From Anisakis pegreffii (taxonomy: Eukaryota; Nematoda; Chromadorea; Rhabditida; Anisakidae): DNA of 64,000 nt. The first letter of the stretch is position 1, and each line of letters begins with the position of its first letter. Under the pieces are notes generated by a model, which saw only the letters and a list, made by a program, of their open reading frames with translations, was not told the DNA's origin and searched no databases. The translations under genes and the position numbers were made by a program. Positions 35,664 to 46,819 of this stretch are shown piece after piece. The stretch lies in the NCBI GenBank assembly GCA_035041965.1, contig JAPYMA010002997.1:1-64000 (forward strand). The letters run 5' to 3'.

Positions 35664-36089
35664 GTAGGGCTCATCGGGACTTTAACATGAGCCATGAGAT
35701 AGAATTTTTTGGGGGTCGTTGTGAGGTAAGCCTTGTCTTCGAGCGTCTTCTTCTCCGTCTTGAGCATGAGTGAGTTTGACATGAGCGTCTTCTTGTCTGT
35801 CTTGAGCTTTGAGCTGAGTGAGCTTGACTGAGCATGACTGTCTTTTAATTGTCTGTCTTGAGTTCGGTAAGCTTATGCCCCGTCTTTTCCGCTGTGGCCA
35901 CGGTTGGCCTTTTGAGGTTTGGAACCTTCTTTCCTCTTCTACAGGTTCCTGCCTCAGCAGCAAAAAAACATTTTTAATCTAGCCACTGAGTTGGCTTGAC
36001 TGGCAAAACAGCTAGTCAAACCAGCTTAGCGCCGGTCCCCAGCCCGGACAAATAGAGAGGGAAAATGTTCTATTGCTTCATTTTCAGAT

Positions 36090-37230
36090 GTATCATATCA
36101 AGTGTCGAATTTCGAAACTGCTACTACTTTAATGGATTCAACTCAAATCAATATAAACTCCGTAATAACAAGCGACAACGACTATCATATATAGTAGATA
36201 TAATCACGGCTATCATATGTAAACGATAATAAATACCAATATTCAATACGTCTTCAACGGCTATCACATATAATCACGACTATCATATATAATCAAACGA
36301 ATACGAACCACACAAGTAAGACAATACGAGTCACATAATCAATACTGTCAACTGGATATCAATATAAACTCAAAAACTGTAATATCATGTTGAATTTTGA
36401 AAGCTGAATATGACTTCAGGCTATCTGGATTATAATGAGTATCAGTGGTTAGCGGATAATGATGACGATTAACCGTGTGGATTACAATTATAGCATTATA
36501 ATAACATTAGACTGTATTATAAGTTGGATGTTGCACATAAAGAAACAACAGTTCATTATAAGGTTCTACATACTACAAACATAAAATACAGGTCGTAACT
36601 ACACAACATACTACATAATTGTTATGTACGAATGACAGAACTTTTTAATTCTGCCGTTGATGACAAATAATTCCACCAGCTTAATACAGTTCAGATTGCT
36701 AAAATCAAGACGGCTTCTAGTTGGCACACATTTTCATAGTTGAAGTCAGACGGAACAAATTGTGAAAACGAGAACATGATATGCATGTTTATCACCCCGT
36801 ACATGCAACATTAGCAACTCGAATCGTAGTTAATGATGTTACTAGGTGATATTTTTTGATTTAATATACATAATGTTTGACGATTCTATTCGGTTCCTTT
36901 CAGGAATTCGATCGGTGTAAATCGCAAATTATATTTACCATACTTATATCATTATAATTTAAGATTATAATCAAAACTACGATCAAAATCAGAAATATAA
37001 TCAAAAATTACGATGAAGTCAATCAAAAATCAAAATAATATCATTCAAACAAAACAATAGTACCCTAGAACAAATCGAACCTTAATGATCTGCCACAGAG
37101 CGAGAAGCGACCAGAGCAGGTGAAGTGACGTCATATAAGCCACAAAACGTTTTAAGACTTCTCATCATATCATCAGTCATTCGAACGTAATGAAAACATC
37201 GTTACATTCCAATAGTATGCTTGTTACATT
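36090..37230. other. Non-coding AT-rich stretch
   Basis: There are repeated short words (ATCATATATAATCA, ATCAAAATCA) but no clear tandem array, exon or RNA gene. Confidence 0.45.
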
Positions 37231-37379
37231 GTTACATTCAAAACATGCGGAAACTTTCCATGATATCTTTCCATTCTATCCATGTTTCTAACCATAATAT
37301 CCATGATATCTTCCAATCCATGATATCTGTCCATGATATTACATTCTTACATTCTCCTAGTTACCTGTTACATTGTTAC

Positions 37380-38730
37380 ACTCAGAATATACGGAAACAA
37401 ATTCTCCCGAAAAATTTTCATCGGAAAACATTCGAAAACAATAGTTCTTTCAATGATTACTGATAAAAAAATTCCATGACATCTTTCCATCTGATATCAA
37501 CTTACGCAAAAATTTCTGAAAAACATTCCTTCGAATCCTTTCCCAACAAATCTATTAACAATCTGATATTAAAATTACATGCATCTTTCCTCCCGAATTT
37601 CCTAAACCAAAATTTCCAAACTTCCGGAATCAAAATTCCTGTAAACCTTTCTTTCGAAACCCTTCTTAACACAAAATTCCAAGAAATCCTTCATTGTCGA
37701 TTCCCGAAACTAAAATTCCCAAAAAATCTCACTTTCTCAACTTACAGAAAAATTTCTGGGAAACCTTCTTTCGAATACCTTCTTAAATCAAAACTTTCTT
37801 TCGAAAACTTAATGATTCTCAATGATTCTTTCCAGAATTTCTGATTTTCAAATTGCATGGAATCTTTCATTCCGGATCTAAAATGTCCATAAAATCTTAT
37901 TATCAAAAGTTTGTTTCGAAACCTTTCAAAAATCTTTCTTTCGAAAACATTCTCAATAATTCTTTCCACAACTTCTAATTCTTAATTGCATGGAATCTTT
38001 CTTTCCGGAACTAAGATTTCCGTAGAATCTTACAATCAAAACTTTCTTACGAAAACTTTCTCAGTGATTCTTTCTAAAATTTCAGATTTTCAAATTGCAT
38101 GGAATCTTTCTTTCCGGAACTAAAATTTCCATAAAATCTTACTATCAAAAGTTTGTTTCGAAAACTTTCAAAAATCTTTCTTTCGAAAACATTCTCAATA
38201 ATTCTTTCCACAACTTCTGATTCTTAATTGCATGGAATCTTTCTTTCCGGGACTAAGATTTCCATAAAACCTTACTGTCAAGACTTTCTTTCGAAAATTT
38301 TAAAAATCTTTCGACCGAAAACTTTCTCAATGATTCTTTCCACAAATTCTGGTTCTCGAATTGCATGGAATCTTTCTTTCCGGAACTAAAATTTCCATGC
38401 AATCTTACAATGAAAACTCTGTTTCGAAAACATTCAAAAATCCTTCTTTCGAAAGTTGTGTTAATGATTCCTTCCAGAATTTCCGATTTTAAAATTGCCT
38501 GGAATTATCTAAATATCTAAACTTTCTTTCGAAAACTTTCTCAATGATTCGTTCCACAATTTCTGATTTTCAAATAGCATGGAATCTTTCTTTCCGGGTC
38601 CAAAATTTCCACGAAATCTTACTATCAGAACATTGTTTCGAAAACTTTCATAAATCTTTCTTTCAAAAATTTTCTTAATGGTTCTTTCCACATTTTCTTA
38701 ATGGTTCTTTCCACATTTGCATGGAATCAC
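37380..38730. repeat. Degenerate tandem array, unit about 133 bases
   Basis: The word TTGCATGGAATCTTTCTTTCCGG recurs with changes at about 37854, 37986, 38094, 38227, 38361 and 38574, mostly 132-135 bases apart with one short unit of about 108. Between occurrences the pattern AAACTTTCTTTCGAAAAC, TCAATGATTCTTTCCA and AATTTCTGATTTTCAAA repeats. The stretch before 37850 is a more worn version. The open frames here come from the repeat. Confidence 0.8.
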
Positions 38731-39009
38731 GGTTCTTGAGAAAACCTTTGCCCATTTTTCAGCAGCACTTCGATTAGTAGTTGTAAGCGGTTCGATTTTA
38801 GACACTGGTATGAGTGGTATGAATTCGGAACTTAAATCAAGCTGCGAATACGGAAAAGTTGAAGGAGGAGCAAAGTGTTGGGGATTACCCAGGTCACGGA
38901 TGGCCTCAGGGGACGTTGAGCTAACGGTGGAGAACAAGGATGAAATCTCTTGGATTAGTTGGGCCAATCGAGGTGAAGGGTCATGGATTAATGAAGTAAT
39001 GGATAATAA
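38698..39009 (-). CDS. Likely coding exon trapped between two satellite arrays
   Basis: On the minus strand a frame stays open from inside the last repeat boundary (an AATACAG acceptor-like site at about 39022) to a stop at 38698, with a possible GTTTTC donor at 38745. The peptide includes SLIHDPSPRLAQLIQEISSL, STSPEAIRDLGNPQHFAPPS and FIPLIPVSKIEPLTTTNRSA, followed by AEKWAK. Pro/Ser/Leu content and lack of low complexity look like real protein, unlike the repeats on both sides. The continuation RTVIPCKCGKNH reads into the 133-base array. I recognise no domain. It may be a working exon of a gene with satellite-filled introns, or a captured gene fragment. Confidence 0.4.
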   Translation of the reverse strand, partial: LLSITSLIHDPSPRLAQLIQEISSLFSTVSSTSPEAIRDLGNPQHFAPPSTFPYSQLDLSSEFIPLIPVSKIEPLTTTNRSAAEKWAKVFSRTVIPCKCGKNH

Positions 39010-39014
39010 AGAAC

Positions 39015-39848
39015 AATTGGGTACTTTCTGTATTCAAATGCAAATTTTCCACTTTCAGACCCCCCAAACCCCCAAAAAGTGCCCACGTTTTTTCCAAATA
39101 AAAAAGCTCATCTGATACAACTTTTCAAGCTCTACAAGATGTGTATAACCACTCCGGCTGAATCTCTTTCCTTTAACCTGAAATTGGGTACTTTCTGTAT
39201 TCAAATGCAAATTTTCCACTTTCAGACCCCCCAAACCCCCAAAAAGTGCCCACGTTTTTTCCAAATAAAAAAGCTCATCTGATACAACTTTTCAAGCTCT
39301 ACAAGATGTGTATAACCACTCCGGCTGAATCTCTTTCCTTTAACCTGAAATTGGGTACTTTCTGTATTCAAATGCAAATTTTCCACTTTCAGACCCCCCA
39401 AACCCCCAAAAAGTGCCCACGGTTTTTCCAAATAAAAAAGCTCATCTGATACAACTTTTCAAGCTCTACAAGATGTGTATAACCACTCCGGCTGAATCTC
39501 TTTCCTTTAACCTGAAATTGGGTACTTTCTGTATTCAAATGCAAATTTTCCACTTTCAGACCCCCCAAACCCCCAAAAAGTGCCCACGTTTTTTCCAAAT
39601 AAAAAAGCTCATCTGATACAACTTTTCAAGCTCTACAAGATGTGTATAACCACTCCGGCTGAATCTCTTTCCTTTAACCTGAAATTGGGTACTTTCTGTA
39701 TTCAAATGCAAATTTTCCACTTTCAGACCCCCCAAACCCCCAAAAAGTGCACACGTTTTTTCCAAATAAAAAAGCTCATCTGATACAACTTTTCAAGTTC
39801 TACAAGATGTGTATAACCACTCCGGCTGAATCTCTTTCCTTTAACCTA
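39015..39848. repeat. 167-base satellite, five nearly identical copies
   Basis: Copies start at 39015, 39182, 39349, 39516 and 39683 with AATTGGGTACTTTCTG. Differences are single bases (for example GTTTTTTCC against GGTTTTTCC, GTGCCCAC against GTGCACAC, AAGCTC against AAGTTC). The unit contains the CCCCCCAAACCCCC run and AAAAAGCTCATCTG. High identity means recent amplification. The 67-69-codon frames on both strands simply repeat with it. Confidence 0.95.
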
Positions 39849-39859
39849 CACAAGCACTT

Positions 39860-41460
39860 CGCCAAGCACGCAATTCGCCAAGTGACGGAAGCGACAGATC
39901 GCCAAACACGGGTTGCCATCTTCGAGCCTACCGTACTCTCAGCTTTGCCCAGTAACATATGAATTTCTGCACACCGTTCGATCCAGTGGAATCGCTAGAT
40001 TCAGAAAAACATATATTTTGTTGAGAAATTCTGCTCTATTGAGGAGACATGGCTCTTTTCATAATGCTGAATGAGCAACAAACGCGAATCCGCTCGTTCA
40101 TATACACTCTATCACTATAGATCAAAATGAATACTTTACTATGGATCTATAGAAGTTACCTAAATTCAATGTAACCGTATTCTCAGGTTTGCCCGGTAAC
40201 ATATGAATTGCTTTGCACCGTTCGATTGCTCAGAATCTCTACTTTCAGAGAAACATGTATATTGTCGAGCGATTTTGCTAACTTGAGGAGATATGGCTAT
40301 TTTCCTAATGAAATACGGTTTGCCATCTACGAGCATACCGTATCCTCAAGTTTACCCAGTAACATGTGAATATTCGTACACCAGTCGATCCACCAGAATC
40401 TCTGAATTCAGAAAAACATATCTTTGACCGGGCGATTTTCCTTTCTTGTGGAGATATAGCTATTCATCCTAAGCCAACTCAACTAGCGCAGAGGCACTCA
40501 TTCAAATACATTGTACTGTCAGGTTTTTCCAGTAACATATGACTTTCCTTGCAGCACTGGATTGCTCAGAATCTCTACATTAGGAATGTCAGTTATTTTG
40601 ACGAGTATTTTTGATTAGATGAAGAGATATAGTTATTTTCTCAATGATATACGGCTTCCTGCCTTCGTATTCTCAGCTTTGCCTAGCAAGATATGAATTT
40701 TTTTGCACCATTCGATTGCTCAGAATCTCTTCTTTAAGAGTAATACATATTTTGCCGGGCAATTATGATTAGATGAGGAGATACAGCTATTTTCTCAACA
40801 CTATAGAGGTTGCCATCTTCGAGCCTACCGTACCCTCAAATTTGCCTAAAAACATATGAATATTTGCACACCAGTCGATCCAGTGGGATCTCTTGATTCG
40901 GAAAAACATATGTTTTGCCGAGCGATTTTGCTTTCTTGAGGAGATATAGCTATTTATCTAAAGCTATCTCAACTAGCGCAGATGCACTCATTCAAATACA
41001 TTGTATTATTATAGATCAATTGTGCATAATAAGGTAGCACTACAGGCGTTACGGTCTTCAAAGTACCGGTAATCTCAGGTTATTCCGGTAACACATGAAT
41101 TTGGTTGCAGCATTCGATTGCTAAGAATCTCTACATTCGGACTATCATATATTTTGCAGAGAACTTATGATTAGATGAAGAGATATAGCTGTTTTCTCAA
41201 TTGTATACGGTTTACCATATTCGAGCCTACCCTCAGGTTTGCCCAATAACATATGAATATTTGCACACCAGTCGATCCAATGGGATCTCTAAATTCAGAA
41301 AAACGTATATTTTGCGGAGCGATTCTGCTTTCTTGATGAGATATAGCTATTTTTTTAAAGCCATCTCAATTAGCGCAAAGGCACTCATTCAAATACATTG
41401 TATCACTATAGATCGATTGCATGCATTAATATGTGTATTCATCGTTATATTGTACTGCAA
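39860..41460. repeat. Old tandem array, units about 160 bases with a longer alternate spacing
   Basis: The word AGTAACATATGAAT recurs with changes at about 39952, 40195, 40371, 40530, 40686, 40850, 41088 and 41246, spaced about 156-176 with two longer gaps of about 240. Other shared words are TTCGATTGCTCAGAATCTCT, GAGGAGATATAGCTATTT and CTAGCGCAGAGGCACTCATT; the last occurs only in alternate units, which points to a two-unit higher-order repeat. Divergence between units is much higher than in the 167-base array. Confidence 0.75.
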
Positions 41461-41782
41461 GATTTAATCAGAATGTTTACACGTCACTTTGAATTTCGTT
41501 CATTAGGAATGTGACACCTATCAATGAGCTGGTCGAATATGACTCATTCGTTTTTGAATTTTTTTTGTACCTGTGTTGCACTGTAATCGATCGCTTTTAT
41601 GTGGTAGTACAAAGTAAGAGAATTACAATGGATAAATTAACATAAAATCAAAGATTACCGAAACTAGCAATATGATTTGTCAAATTGAACAGTTAAGAGA
41701 ACATTCAAACCGATAAGGGGAGAATATAAATGATAGCAAAGGTTCATGAGGCAAATAATCTTTGAGTGCATAGATGAACATT

Positions 41783-42777
41783 TCAAAAATGAGTATTTGA
41801 AATGAGCGTTAATGAGGCAAAACATATAAGATGCAGCAGAACGTTTGCAGTAGACGTCGACTGCACACTCTTAGGAGTTGTACCACGTGTAGAAGTCGAC
41901 TGTGGAATCTCAGGAGATGTACCACGATTACATCCGGGAGCGTGATCATTGCAGCAAATAACGGTCAAAAGGGAGCCATCCACATTGCGCAATCGCATTT
42001 TGACATGATAACCCTTAAATTTCATTCAAACTTAGTTACAACGGTATTTTTGGAGTGATGAACTTCAAAATGACGCAGATTTCAACATCGAGGATTGATG
42101 TGAAATACTCAGCAATAATGAACAATGATAAATGATTTGAATTCACCATATTAATTCAAAAAATGAACGTTTCAATCGGTGGTTAGCGATCTATCTTGAC
42201 GCTTAAAATTGAGTGTGAAATTTCTTTGAAACTGCTGGATGACGCTCACCTCAGGTATATCTACGTTGCTGCAAAAATCCAGCATTTCTGGATCATAGCA
42301 GCTTCTCATCTCAACCCACGATCCATTCACGATGCTCTGGCCATACATCCTGAAATTTTTACTATCACAGAATGCTGCGGATATATGATTTATTTCTCGA
42401 TTAAGCGGACAGCCTTAATCAACAATTATTCAGTGTCAGGCTAGCACTTGGCTAAACTCATTTTCCTTGAATTGGAGCAAATTGACTCTAAAATACAAAG
42501 TTAAAGAGCACAGTTAAAACGGTATCTGCGAAATCCGAAAGCCTAATGGTGTTGGTCCGATCAGAAATAGCCAGAAACTACAAGTGTGTCAGATTTCGTA
42601 ATTGTAAGGGATAAAATGCTGATTCGCTCACCAAAGGCAGTAAGGATTGTTGGAAGGACATGAGGTAAGACTACCGCCTTTTGTGTCGTCATAACACGTT
42701 ATCGCACAGGTTGATCCCACACAGAGCACTGCTAAGAGAATGATGTATCCAGGCGACATTCGTTTGTTTAGAGACAT
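41783..42777 (-). CDS. ET-module / Ly6-like secreted 8-cysteine protein, copy A
   Basis: Three exons: 42632-42777, 42250-42349 (exactly 100 bases) and 41783-42013, with phases 2 and 0 and all joins matching, 158 residues. The ATG at 42775-42777 gives MSLNKRMSPGYIILLAVLCV, a signal sequence cut after about STCA. The mature part has eight cysteines: ITC, TSC, YC, RSC, DFC, ICC and GCN, ending in CCNDHAPGCNR, as in the nematode ET module and in three-finger Ly6-like domains. A Ser/Thr-rich stalk follows with a short internal duplication (QSTSTRGTTPKSVQSTST), then a hydrophobic end (NVLLHLICFASLTLISN) that looks like a GPI-anchor signal. It is paralogous to 45907-46818. The role is probably extracellular or cell surface; the ligand is unknown. 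Confidence 0.85.
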
Positions 42778-42864
42778 TGCCGAATGACTAATATTCTTTG
42801 AAAATATATGAAAATGATGCCTCGATCGTTGAATTATACGAGATGAGCGAGTAAAATTTGTCAC

Positions 42865-43845
42865 ACCTTCTGAAGGGTACTGAAATTGTGTAAGGCGAAT
42901 AATTTACATTGAATATAGCGAATAATCATTTCGAATATATCTGCTGATATTAAAATTTATTCGCTACGGACAGTTATTATCGTTCATCAAAATTGTTTCC
43001 AATCACCTCTACTGATACTGACAATGAGACGTATTTAGCCGTCACACATTGGAACGCATAACTGACACGATCAATGGTGTGGATTTCATTTCTTGACGAC
43101 CATACTGAACTAGTGGCTGGAACTCGAGGAGTATCGAAATGATCTTAAAAAATTATTCGACAGGGACCGAAACAGTAGACATTCAAACTCTTTGATTAAG
43201 ATACCATTTAAAGATCTATTGAAACACGGAAACTACAATTATTATAGAAATTTGCCAGGTGCGTTCATTAAAACTGTCGCTTAAAAGAAGTGTCACTGGA
43301 ACTGTAGAAGTGTAATGTAGAAGTTTGAAATGATAACATGGCTCATAAGGTACTTACTTGTGCTGGACTAATCATCACATTCTTCCATTCGCTTATCACA
43401 TTTACCAACAACCTTTCAGCTTTATCAAATAACCAAATATGCAGTCATCTTGCCGTTTTTTAGCATTTTTGTCGTTATTTTTTCACTGTTGACGTCGTTT
43501 TATGTCGCATTGATATGAGGTGAGTAATACAGAAACACAGTCGTCAGTGATAAGACGATTTTAATGAAGAATGATTAGGTGCAAACTGCATTTTCTAATG
43601 CAGTTAGCTTCCAACTCACAAAATATTCATTTTACATTTAGGATCATTCGCAGATATGAACAATTATGCAAAAAGAAAATAAATCTTATTGACAAGACAC
43701 ATTCACATACGCACTACTATTCACAGTTTCTTTGATATATTTCGCAGATAACGAAATAGATAATACAATTCTAAATCAACAACTGGATACAGAAAACGAT
43801 AAAATCGCTTTTTTGTATGTATTGTTTCAAACTGTTGATCGTAGT
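42865..43845. other. Upstream flank of ET-like copy A, no gene supported
   Basis: There is a GTGAGT donor at about 43519 on the plus strand preceded by a hydrophobic frame (AFLSLFFHC), but the frame is broken before the donor. Nothing else is clear. Confidence 0.3.
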
Positions 43846-43847
43846 GA

Positions 43848-44334
43848 ATGCTGTCGATGTTACTCGAAAGTGTTCTCCACACTATTCACCAACGGATTCT
43901 CCTCGTGAGCGATTCGCACAATGAGTCGATTCCAACAACGAATTCTGTAGGCAGATTTCACCTTCCAATAACTATCAAATCCCCAGCACGAATACGCATA
44001 CAAATAGCTCCAAATCTGCCGACAATTAACACTCTTCACAATAGCACGTACGACCAAGTGGTGTTTCCAGAGTCTCAATTCAGTCCAGTTTCCAAACAAC
44101 TTTTACTTACGCGAACATTACGCGTACAAAAATACATTCCACCAAACCTACGCGATAACCACGCATACAAACGATAAATAGCAAACAACACGACACCACC
44201 AAACAGCAGTTAATCCTCCACAACCTCTTCTCAATACAACTCTCGTATCGAATCCAAACCAGGAATTCCCACAACAAGTATATCCGAATGCTTCGGATAA
44301 TGCGAATGCAATTCGATATCTATCAGTGAAATGA
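43848..44334 (+). CDS. Small two-exon plus-strand gene, unidentified
   Basis: Exon 1 is 43848-44123 and exon 2 is 44182-44334, with a 58-base intron (GTACAA...AATAG) in phase 0, giving 142 residues. The start is MLSMLLESVLHTIHQRILLV. The middle is RFHLPITIKSPARIRIQIAP followed by a possible glycosylation site (NST). Exon 2 is Pro/Gln/Asn-rich (NPPQPLLNTTLVSNPNQEFP then QQVYPNASDNANAIRYLSVK). Composition on the plus strand is protein-like over both exons. Without the intron, exon 1 runs on to a stop at 44177. It lies between the two ET-like genes on the opposite strand. No family recognised. An upstream exon is possible, since the N-terminus is not a clear signal peptide. Confidence 0.4.
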
Positions 44335-44619
44335 ACGATATACAGTAATGCAGTCAAGTTATCAAATCACTTCCTGAAACACACCAATAACAAACCGATC
44401 ATCATTCATCATTCTACTCAACAAATGCTAAGGAAAGGTCACTTTACGACTTTAGTCGCGACAACACGCGTCTTCTTGTGGGCCGTTGATCATCCCACCA
44501 CATGTTGGCCATCTTATAGGACATGCTTTGACATCCTCGAAAACTTCCTTCAACAAATTCCGATTAATTTCTAACGGAAAACAATAATTCTAACAATTGG
44601 AAAAACACACTTTCTACAG

Positions 44620-45285
44620 CAGTGGTTCTCATAGGAGGTGAAATCATCCATTTTGGGTGATTTGGAGGTGTCAAGTGGTAATGGAGGAGTCGGGAAAATA
44701 GTACTTAGTACAGTTGTGATGCTATAATAGAACACCATTCTGATGGTGTTTTTCATCTTGGATATGCAAATGCGGTTAGCTGATGGCAACATTGAAATTA
44801 CATCCATTTGTCTTTAAATGCCGTTTCAACAGGGTTTTCATTCTTTTCCTTGCTGTTACAATCGCTCTCATAGCTTTTATCACCAAAATTGTTCTCTTCT
44901 GATAATTTCTCATTCATTTCACTCAACAAGTGAAGTCGAATTCTCATTCTACCAAACACACTCTATAATTGTTCATTTGACTGTTGAACGAATACAACAC
45001 GTCCGAAAAGAATGAGAATTCATCAAAATCAGTTTGAAGTGTATGAGCGTGTCACAGACAATAGCTTTTCATGCAATCATAATCGATTACAACGCTGAGT
45101 AACTCAACGATCTAAAAATGAGATAAGGCCCAGCGATGTCCATGATGGACATCCTATTAAGATTGAAAGTAACGGTCATCTGAACTAACGTGTGCGATTT
45201 TCATATTTAATAGGGGAAAAGGGGATAACGACGGCCTGCCAGATCATCAAAAGAGGTAATGAGCACCCGAACGTGAGAACCGCCG
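44620..45285. mobile_element. hAT-like non-autonomous DNA transposon, copy 2
   Basis: It begins CAGTGGTTCTCA and ends TGAGAACCGCCG. The interior matches copy 1 (11507-12257) over long blocks, for example CAGGGTTTTCATTCTTTTC and GTGTATGAGCGTGTC, but lacks about 190 bases that copy 1 has between the CATTTGACTGT and ACACGTCCGAAA blocks. The flanks TTCTACAG and ATATAGAT do not match, so the target duplication is lost or the end is altered. No transposase frame. It sits between the two ET-like genes. Confidence 0.7.
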
Positions 45286-45289
45286 ATAT

Positions 45290-45900
45290 AGATGTTCAGC
45301 TAAATTCATTGGTGTAATAATCACTTTTATGGATTTAACTCAACTGGACAACGCAATGGATCACTGTAATTTATTAGCAAATTAACACGTGAAATATTTG
45401 AGGTGCAAAACATACAACTTATATGAACCATATTTACATCACAAGGGCAAAATATACACATTCAGCATGTGGAATACTATCTACGGAACTTATACAATTC
45501 ATGAATTCACGAATTGAGAGTAAAATCATCGCCAGAACATAATTCGGGCGTTTCATGAAACTGAATGTGTCATTGATCTCGTAAGATCAGAGTTTATTCA
45601 ACGTATCGTGAGTAATGTGACTGCTCTGATGGAATCGTAAAACTAGTCTCGAATATATTCCATGCATGAGGAAGCAGTGGTGATCACTGATGGTTCAATG
45701 GACACATTCGATCATCGACAATAGTTGAACCAGTATCAAACGTTTTATGATGATTTTATGCATAGGATTTGTTCAAGTGAATTAATTGTATTTTTGCATG
45801 GTGACTGTGCACATGACATTAAGGCAAGACAGTCGATGAAGCTGTAGGAATGGGATGAGACTTTTCAACAGGCAAATCATTTCTCTGCACCAAGACAAGA
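45290..45900. other. Non-coding 3' flank of ET-like copy B
   Basis: AT-rich. A minus-strand frame at 45782-45967 partly overlaps the last exon of copy B in another frame and looks like chance. Confidence 0.45.
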
Positions 45901-45906
45901 AGTAAT

Positions 45907-46818
45907 TTAAGAGTGAATATTTCTGAGGCGATTGAAAGAAGCGATAATGACCAAACAAATCAGGCAAAGTTGAACGTTTGACGTTAACGTCGGACTGCGA
46001 TTACATCCAGGTGATTGATCGTTGCAGCATGAAACGTGAAGGAACGAACCGTCGACATTGCGTATTTTGCGTTTAATACGGTAACCCTCAAACATCCAAA
46101 TTTTAAATATCAGCACAGCAAGGAATTTTCGCATCAATATAATGATTGATTCAGTTCGGGAATTAGATTTGATGAAACAAAATAATTAGTTTCAAGCATT
46201 CTGAGATACCTTTATCAATCAGTCGTTTTCGTATGGAAGCTGAAAAAATTTATCAGAAACATTTAGCAAGAAACGTCAGCGAAACGGCATGATCACACTT
46301 ACCTCAGGTATTCGTTGGTGGTTACAAAAATCCAGCATTTGTGGATCATAACAGCTTCTCATAACAACCCACGATCTGTTAATGATACTCTTGCCTTTCA
46401 TCCTGAATGTGCTATCATCAGAAAATGTGGCGATTTGTTCAGCGTTGTTGAATAGCTGAATGAATTGCTAGTGATAACGATAATGTCGTAAAATGCAGTG
46501 CTCTTCTATCATCTGCTCATTTTTATGCAATCAGAGTCATCAATTAAGATGCATCATAATTAAGCACTCACAACTGATTTGAACTTCACTGAGTTGGCAT
46601 AGCTAATGAATGAGATCAACATGGAACTTACTCTATTGATGTAAAATTTATTACCAAGTAAAAATTCAACAAATAACTAACCGAAGACAGTACGGATTAT
46701 TGCTGGGACATGCTACGATCTTACCGCCTTGTGTGTCATCCACGCACTTTATCGCATCACTTGATCCCGTAACAAGCGCTGCCAACAGAATGAAATGACC
46801 AGACCCTAGATGAAACAT
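45907..46818 (-). CDS. ET-module / Ly6-like secreted 8-cysteine protein, copy B
   Basis: Three exons: 46682-46818, 46303-46402 (exactly 100 bases) and 45907-46086, same phases as copy A, 138 residues. The ATG at 46816-46818 gives MFHLGSGHFILLAALVTGSS as signal sequence. The eight cysteines are conserved: IKC, VAC, YC, RSC, DFC, SCC and GCN. Words shared with copy A are CPSNNPYCL, RSCYDP, MLDFC, IRNVDGS in the form (L/I)RNVDGS, and CCND..PGCNR. The Ser/Thr stalk of copy A is missing, so this copy is about 20 residues shorter, but a hydrophobic tail (NVQLCLICLVIIASF) is kept. A TTTTTAG acceptor-like site 36 bases before the ATG could be a trans-splice or 5' UTR splice site. The 5' leader contains a duplicated GATCTCAGCGC word. 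Confidence 0.82.
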
Positions 46819-46819
46819 C

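Larger units (their letters stand above)
33750..36090. repeat. GC-rich, repeat-rich island of possible mobile origin
   Basis: This stretch differs from the rest of the window: GC-rich patches at 33769-33840 and 34990-35680, CT microsatellites, a long palindrome, and short G/T-rich repeats at 35720-35880. It ends near 36025-36060 with a GCGCCGGTCCCCAGCCCGG motif, which reminds me of conserved tails of some retroposons; I cannot verify this here. No transposase or reverse-transcriptase frame is visible. Confidence 0.5.

Noticed and set aside
37221..38691. Open frames inside the 133-base array
   Set aside because: The peptides are translations of the repeated words (SFENL, ERKIFERF) and change with the repeat.
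39055..39783. Repeated 67-69-codon frames on both strands
   Set aside because: They recur every 167 bases with the satellite unit, which is not a multiple of three; simple shadows of the repeat.
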